Assembly: GCA_964523735.1 (NCBI GenBank)
Contig: CAZFYZ010000040.1
Coordinates: 1-27,842, forward strand
DNA from: CAZFYZ01 sp964523735
GTDB lineage: Bacteria > Armatimonadota > UBA5829
Length of the DNA stretch: 27,842 bases
Direction of reading: 5' to 3'
The notes under the pieces are model-generated. The model saw only the letters and a list, made by a program, of their open reading frames with translations, made no database searches and was not told the origin of the DNA. Shown here piece by piece: positions 23,264-27,842 of the stretch. Within the stretch, counting starts at the first letter, position 1; every line of letters begins with the position of its first letter. The translations under genes were made by a program, and so were the position numbers.

Positions 23264-23293
23264 TTGCCAGCTATGCACCGAAACCTGTATCAT
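23264..23293 (+). promoter_or_regulatory. Possible promoter of the M48 peptidase gene
   Basis: TTGCCA (23264-23269), 18 bases, TATCAT (23288-23293), lying about 50 bases before the start codon and divergent from the gmk promoter. Confidence 0.35.
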
Positions 23294-23342
23294 AATGAGC
23301 GCGTAACACTTCAAGCAATGTTCGCAATGCACAGGAGGCGTG

Positions 23343-24497
23343 ATGGTCAACAGCGCAACACCAGTCTTCCGAATCAGGGAACCATCCAGATTGCTTGTAA
23401 TGCTTGCCCTTTCGTTCGTGCCAGGGCTCTATCTACTGCTGGTTGCCCTTGCCCTGCTCAGCCTTGGGGTGGCAGCCGGCGGATGCTACATCATGTACCA
23501 GATCGGGAGCACAGCCCATAGCGCGAGCGCCAGGCTGCTTGTCCCCGGGGTGCTCTTGTGCATAGGAGCAGTTCTTGCTTGCGTGGCGGTCGTCAGGGGA
23601 GTAGTGGCCACAATCTGGAAGAGGCCGCCCTTTGTCCCCGGCATTGTCCTGAACCTGAGCAAGGAACGGGATTTCGGATACTTCGTCGCCCCGCTATGCT
23701 CAGCCGTGGATACCCGCATCCCCGACGCCATCATACTGCATGCCGAGCCTGAGGCGTTCGTGGCTCAGGGCAAGTTCAGGACGTTCAATGGTTACACCCG
23801 TGGCCGCGTGTTGGCGATAGGCCTTCCTCTGCTGGTCGGGCTCAGGAAGACTGAACTGAGGGCAATACTCGCGCACGAGTTCGCACACTTCTCAGGCAGA
23901 GACACCCTCTACAGCTCCTTCGTCCTGCCCGTCTACGTCGGCGGCGCCACCGCTCACGAATCGATGTCCGAGGATATGGAAGCCACCGACTCATGCATGC
24001 AGCAGATACCGATGATGCTGCCCTGTCTATGCCTGTCGCTCTTCCTGCGTCTGTTCCACGTTATTGATCAGCACATCAGCAGACTCCGCGAGGAACGGGC
24101 AGATATGATTGCTGTCCGCACTTGTGGTCAACAGAGCTTTAAGACCGGCCTGATGAAGACGGTTGGCTTGATGGGAGCATTCTACGATAGCGGGGCTGCG
24201 GAGATCATCCGCCAGTGTGCTGCGGGGCAAGGCGGTCTGAACCACTACACGGCATTCAGAAAGGCGTTGTCCAACCTGAATGAGATCGCGAACTCATACT
24301 ATCGGCGGGCACTGGTGGATCAGAACAGCATTCACGATTCGCATTTCTGCCTGAAGCACAGACTGGACAGTTGCCCAAATATGCCCGAGCGGTTCACGGA
24401 CAACGAACCAGCCAGCACACTGCTCTCCGGCTTGGAGGAGTATGAGGAGTTCTTCGCACAGAGACTTCAGGAGGCGCAGGCATTAGCGCGCACTTAG
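23343..24497 (+). CDS. M48-family membrane metallopeptidase
   Basis: This is a membrane-bound zinc endopeptidase with a cytosolic or membrane-facing active site. The 384 residues have two N-terminal hydrophobic segments (about 17-40 and 64-88). The zinc motif is HEFAH at 178-182 in ELRAILAHEFAHFSGRD. A third hydrophobic stretch (about 226-240) is followed by SRLREERAD, whose E250 is the likely third zinc ligand. The layout resembles HtpX-like members, which degrade damaged membrane proteins, but the substrate here is unknown. ATG 23343 is used; AGGAGG ends 4 bases upstream, which is close, and GTG 23340 would be closer still. It is a single + strand gene, divergent from gmk and convergent with the lipoprotein gene. 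Confidence 0.88.
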   Translation: MVNSATPVFRIREPSRLLVMLALSFVPGLYLLLVALALLSLGVAAGGCYIMYQIGSTAHSASARLLVPGVLLCIGAVLACVAVVRGVVATIWKRPPFVPGIVLNLSKERDFGYFVAPLCSAVDTRIPDAIILHAEPEAFVAQGKFRTFNGYTRGRVLAIGLPLLVGLRKTELRAILAHEFAHFSGRDTLYSSFVLPVYVGGATAHESMSEDMEATDSCMQQIPMMLPCLCLSLFLRLFHVIDQHISRLREERADMIAVRTCGQQSFKTGLMKTVGLMGAFYDSGAAEIIRQCAAGQGGLNHYTAFRKALSNLNEIANSYYRRALVDQNSIHDSHFCLKHRLDSCPNMPERFTDNEPASTLLSGLEEYEEFFAQRLQEAQALART

Positions 24498-24517
24498 ATG
24501 CTTCTACTGACTAGCCG

Positions 24518-24540
24518 GAGCGAATGGCCTCAGATCGCTC
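24518..24540. other. Weak hairpin between convergent genes
   Basis: GAGCGA (24518-24523) and TCGCTC (24535-24540) can pair, with GG and CC outside separated by a small bulge. It lies in the 58 bases between the convergent peptidase and lipoprotein genes. It has no T tract, so terminator function is uncertain. Confidence 0.3.
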
Positions 24541-24555
24541 TCCGACGATCGATCC

Positions 24556-25140
24556 CTACTGTGCAGGCGCGAGTCCCTGGCGGCGCAGCAGCAGTGCCTT
24601 GTAAGCCTTCTTGCCCACTTCCTTGTCCATCATCTTGGGCTGACTCCTCATCTGAGGTTGGACGGAAGCGCCCGGCTTGGCTGCGACTGCAGCCGGAGTT
24701 GTGTAGTAGGTATAGATATCGCAGCTCTGTTCGTCCGCATAGTACTGGAAGATGCCGTCGAGGTCGACATAGCACCAGTCGTAGTACGGATCCCCGAGAT
24801 ACTCGAGATCATAGTCATAGATGCCTAGATATTCGTCGGTGCGTTGGTACCTGCCGTCGTTGTTGATGTCATCAATAACGATAACGGCATACAGCCCGGG
24901 CTCGGGGCACACAAGGCGATCGAAAGCCTGGTATGGCTCATTGCTGTCCAGCCTGACGCTGGATTTGATCACCCAATCATCGTTGTTATCCATCGAGGCT
25001 ATAGCGACGCGTGGATGATGCGTGCCGCCGACAAGATCGACACCGCCGAAGAGAGAGGTTCTATTATCGTGGCTGCCGCCGCCACAACCTGCAACAACCA
25101 GGGCAGTAGCAGATAGAATGATGAGGATGAATCTCTTCAT
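24556..25140 (-). CDS. Lipoprotein of unknown function with a DxNxDG loop
   Basis: I do not recognise the family. The 194-residue protein starts with a lipoprotein signal peptide: MKR, a hydrophobic stretch (4-16), then the lipobox VAGC with C19 as the lipid-modified residue, followed by a Gly-rich linker. The middle is rich in Asp and Tyr. It contains DDINNDGRYQRTDEYLG, which fits an EF-hand-like calcium loop (D-x-N-x-D-G), and a second acidic stretch MDNNDDW. The last 40 residues are basic and Gln/Ala-rich and probably disordered. ATG 25140 has GGAGG 9 bases upstream. It is likely a surface or periplasmic protein anchored in a membrane. It stands alone. Confidence 0.75.
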   Translation of the reverse strand: MKRFILIILSATALVVAGCGGGSHDNRTSLFGGVDLVGGTHHPRVAIASMDNNDDWVIKSSVRLDSNEPYQAFDRLVCPEPGLYAVIVIDDINNDGRYQRTDEYLGIYDYDLEYLGDPYYDWCYVDLDGIFQYYADEQSCDIYTYYTTPAAVAAKPGASVQPQMRSQPKMMDKEVGKKAYKALLLRRQGLAPAQ

Positions 25141-25499
25141 GGTTACGGTCCTCCGTGGCTTGTGTGAGCTGATCCCCTAGTTCTACAGACGCAAGCCCAG
25201 CCCATTGGTTGCGGTCCGTGTCATCAGCCCATGTGCCATACAACCCTATACTATATAGACTAATAGTTTCTATAATACGCTGTTTCTCTACACCGAAAAG
25301 GCAGGCACACGCCTGACTGTCTTCTGGCTCCGTATTAGCCCAGCAGTCTCCAGACCCTGAGGCTCAGCCACAAAAATCCCGTTATCACACGTGCTCCAAG
25401 TTTAGCAGCGAAGGTTTCAACGGCTCAAGTGCGGAACCATTCAGTGCAAGACCACGAGCGCCCAGCAAGCGTTTGTAACGATATACTAGGTGATTAGGG
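25141..25499. other. Gene-free region between divergent genes, AT-rich core
   Basis: No coding frame with support is seen here. The block 25244-25290 is much richer in A and T than the surroundings and contains TATACT (25247-25252), TATATA and TATAAT (25271-25276). These could be -10 boxes for the lipoprotein or helicase gene, but I find no matching -35. A further TATACT at 25482-25487 lies 13 bases before the helicase start, too close to be its usual promoter. CAGGC/GCCTG and CTGAGGCTCAG are small palindromes without T tracts. Confidence 0.5.
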
Positions 25500-27842
25500 T
25501 TGAGTCTAGGTGAAGGGCAAGTCGTGGTCGGTCCGCTGTTTAGCGAGCCGATGCGCATAGAAACAGCAAGACCTGCCGGCGACGGCACGTGGATTGTCGG
25601 CCTGGTTGGGCTGGAGACCAGCCAATTCCGTCGTGTAACGCTCGGGCCCGAGGATATAGCCAAACTCGACGTTCGGGAGGCGGGTTACAGCTGGCAGGGC
25701 GATGGCACACTATTGCGGTTGGGCCTGCAAGCATACTCCCTCGGCATAGCGTACGAGTTTGATCCCTACTTCGGACTTTCGATCTCCCGGGTCGATCCGC
25801 TCCCACACCAGCTTGAGGCAGTCTATGATTACCTGCTGAAGCTCGCCCGCGTTCGCTTTCTGTTGGCCGATGATGCCGGCGCTGGCAAGACAATTATGGC
25901 GGGTCTGCTCACCAGGGAGCTCAAACTGCGAGGCCTTGCAGATCGCGTGCTGATTGTCTGCCCGGCAAACCTCACGTTCCAATGGCAGCGTGAGCTGCGC
26001 GAGAAGTTCGACGAGAAGTTCCAGGTCTTCAAGGGCTCCGACTTGCGCGAGCAATTCGGCATCAATCAGTGGCTGGAGCAGCCGCAGATCATCACATCCC
26101 TCGATCTGGCGAAGCGTGACGATATACTACCAGGCTTGCGGCAATGCCGTTGGGATCTGGTGGTTGTTGACGAAGCCCACCGAATGTCCGCGGCGTCGGA
26201 GGACAGGAAGAGCCTTCGCTACAAACTGGGTGAATTGCTGCGAGACCGCACGGACCATATCCTGCTGCTCACCGCCACCCCACACAAAGGTGATCCCGAC
26301 AACTTCTCACTCTTCTTGAGGCTGCTCGATGAGGACGCATTCGCCGACGTGCGCTCGATCCGCCAGGCGATGGAGAACCGGCGGGCGCCGTTCTACTTGC
26401 GTCGCACCAAGGAAGCAATGGTGTACTTCCCGGAACGTCAGTCCGACGGCAGCTGGAAGAGCAAGAAGATATTCACCAAGCGGATCCCACACACGGCGGA
26501 CTTCAGGCTGGACGGAGGAGAATTCGAGCTATACAGATCTGTGACTCGCTTCGTCAAGGAGCAGTCCGCACGTGCGGCCGCACGAGAGGATGACCCACGT
26601 GCCCGCGCCGTCGGTTTCTTGATGACTCTTTACCAGCGGCGGTTGGCCTCCAGCACATATGCAGTTCGACGCTCCTTGGAGAACCGTGCACGCCGTCTCC
26701 AGGAGAACCTCAAGAGGGCACGGGAGCTTGCTGTCACCGCACCTCCCGATCTGCCGGATCCCGAGGAACTGGAGGAGATGGAGGAGAGCGAGCGCGAGCG
26801 GCTCGAGGCCATTCTGGAAGCTATCACCGTAGCACAGAATCCGGAGCAGGTGACCCAAGAGGTCGACGAGCTTCTGCAGTTGGCCCAGCAAGCGAAAGCT
26901 GTCGAGGATTCGGGTGACGAAGCGAAGCTCACACGCCTGCACCAAGTGTTGGAAGAAGAGGGTTTCTTCGGCAATCCCGATCAGCGTCTTCTGCTTTTCA
27001 CGGAGTTCAAGGACACACTGGACTACTTGGCTGGCAACAAGGCCGCGGGCATCATCGGCAAGCTGGAGGAGTGGGGATTTCGCGTGGGCGTCATTCACGG
27101 CGGCATGCGACCGGGGTCACGTGATGAGCCGGGCACTCGGCTTCACTCCGAACAGCAGTTCAGGGATGGGGCAATCCAGGTCCTCGTGGCAACTGAGGCA
27201 GCAGGGGAAGGCATCAACCTCCAATGCTGCAACATCATGTTCAACTATGAGATCCCGTGGAATCCCAACCGTCTGGAGCAGCGGATGGGTCGTATTCATC
27301 GCTACGGCCAAATCCACGATTGCCTGATATTCAACTTTGTGGCGACGAACACTGTCGAGGGACACGTCCTCCAGAAGCTGCTTGACAAGCTTCAGGAAAT
27401 CCGCGATGCGTTGGACGACGATGCGGTGTTCAACGTCGTCGGCGAGATACTGCCTGCTATGCACGTCCATCGCGTGTTCAGGGACTACTATGCTGGCAGG
27501 ATGGGCGACGCCGACCTCGAGGAAGAGCTCGTCGGTCCGAACCGAGTCGACCGCTATCAGGCCGTGTGCCAGAGCGCTCTCGAGGGGCTGGCTTCTAAGA
27601 AGCTGAACCTGGCGATGCTGGTGGAGCGACGTGCTAGGGCGAAGGAGCGCCGCTTGGTGCCTGAGACCATAGCCCGGTTCCTCCGTGAGTCCAGCGCGTA
27701 CGTGCCCATGTCGCTAAAGCTTTCCGCATCCAGTCCGCATACCTTTGAGGCGATCACTACCCCTCACGTCCTGCGTCGTTACGGGGAGCAGAGCAACTGG
27801 CGCTTTGGAAATGTGGCCAATCGCTATCCGCGTTTCTCGACC
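25500..27842 (+). CDS. SNF2-type helicase of a putative defence/modification locus (5' part)
   Basis: The frame is open from 25500 to the window end (781 codons, no stop). The start is TTG 25500 with AGGTGA 6 bases upstream; a stop codon lies just before it. A small N-terminal domain (GQVVVGPLFSEPMRIE) precedes the ATPase core: HQLEAVYDYLLKLARVRF, Walker A DDAGAGKT (K130), DEAH (224-227) and TATP (258-261). A long acidic coiled-coil insert spans about 395-475. The helicase C domain has LLLFTEFKDTLDYL (near 500), ATEAAGEGINLQ and QRMGRIHRYGQ (594-604). From memory, close relatives of this type are often encoded beside DUF1156 methyltransferases and DUF499 ATPases, and DISARM DrmD is a more distant relative. 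Partners would lie downstream, outside the window. Confidence 0.85.
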   Translation, partial: MSLGEGQVVVGPLFSEPMRIETARPAGDGTWIVGLVGLETSQFRRVTLGPEDIAKLDVREAGYSWQGDGTLLRLGLQAYSLGIAYEFDPYFGLSISRVDPLPHQLEAVYDYLLKLARVRFLLADDAGAGKTIMAGLLTRELKLRGLADRVLIVCPANLTFQWQRELREKFDEKFQVFKGSDLREQFGINQWLEQPQIITSLDLAKRDDILPGLRQCRWDLVVVDEAHRMSAASEDRKSLRYKLGELLRDRTDHILLLTATPHKGDPDNFSLFLRLLDEDAFADVRSIRQAMENRRAPFYLRRTKEAMVYFPERQSDGSWKSKKIFTKRIPHTADFRLDGGEFELYRSVTRFVKEQSARAAAREDDPRARAVGFLMTLYQRRLASSTYAVRRSLENRARRLQENLKRARELAVTAPPDLPDPEELEEMEESERERLEAILEAITVAQNPEQVTQEVDELLQLAQQAKAVEDSGDEAKLTRLHQVLEEEGFFGNPDQRLLLFTEFKDTLDYLAGNKAAGIIGKLEEWGFRVGVIHGGMRPGSRDEPGTRLHSEQQFRDGAIQVLVATEAAGEGINLQCCNIMFNYEIPWNPNRLEQRMGRIHRYGQIHDCLIFNFVATNTVEGHVLQKLLDKLQEIRDALDDDAVFNVVGEILPAMHVHRVFRDYYAGRMGDADLEEELVGPNRVDRYQAVCQSALEGLASKKLNLAMLVERRARAKERRLVPETIARFLRESSAYVPMSLKLSASSPHTFEAITTPHVLRRYGEQSNWRFGNVANRYPRFST

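Noticed and set aside
25385..27757. Several - strand frames opposite the helicase
   Set aside because: The + strand frame is open for 781 codons with all helicase motifs in order, so the opposite frames are shadows.

Overview
The window is a bacterial chromosome segment with high GC and many short gene overlaps. A run of ten N (4124-4133) shows that it comes from a scaffolded, probably metagenome-derived, assembly. The gene content fits a free-living bacterium with an outer envelope: an RND efflux pump with adaptor, a lipoprotein, the MEP isoprenoid enzyme Dxs and a type 2 IPP isomerase. I cannot assign a phylum with confidence. The gene order, the octamer and heptamer intergenic repeats and the eukaryote-like IMP dehydrogenase suggest an under-sampled lineage, perhaps near Armatimonadota or Chloroflexota; this is inference only.

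Layout. (1) 1-5383, + strand: a terminator from an upstream gene, then a promoter whose -10 box lies inside a palindrome, then a tightly overlapping RND operon (adaptor, pump, MarR regulator). (2) 5384-7732, + strand: guaB and, from its own promoter, a small RsbW-like ATPase. (3) 7736-15602, - strand: from the 5' end, hisC-aroF-tyrA-cmk overlap by 1-4 bases; an orphan Phd/YefM-type antitoxin, plsC, an orphan Flp-type pilin, dxs and the type 2 IPP isomerase follow. (4) 15814-23121, - strand: a housekeeping cluster gmk-coaBC-metK-priA-def-fmt driven by a near-consensus promoter at 23187-23215. (5) 23343-24497, + strand: an M48 membrane metallopeptidase, divergent from gmk. (6) 24556-25140, - strand: a lipoprotein of unknown function, then 359 bases without a gene. 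(7) 25500 to the window end, + strand: the first 781 residues of a SNF2-type helicase of a kind found in defence or DNA-modification loci. It is cut off by the window.

The most unusual feature is a set of short repeats at gene boundaries of the - strand clusters. Five junctions (cmk/phd, hisC/fmt, fmt/def, def/priA, priA/metK) carry blocks of exactly four 7-mer or four 8-mer units. At three of them two blocks face each other as an inverted pair that could fold into a long hairpin. The paired blocks differ in unit sequence between junctions but share the same architecture, and several abut stop codons. Two further repeat types reach into genes: a 54-base-period GC-rich repeat encodes the adaptor C-terminus, and a CGTCATTYCGAGC-type repeat occurs inside priA and again across the coaBC stop codon.

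I found no CRISPR array, rRNA, tRNA or insertion sequence. If an undescribed multi-gene system is present, the truncated helicase is the only gene here that points to it, and its partners would lie beyond 27842.
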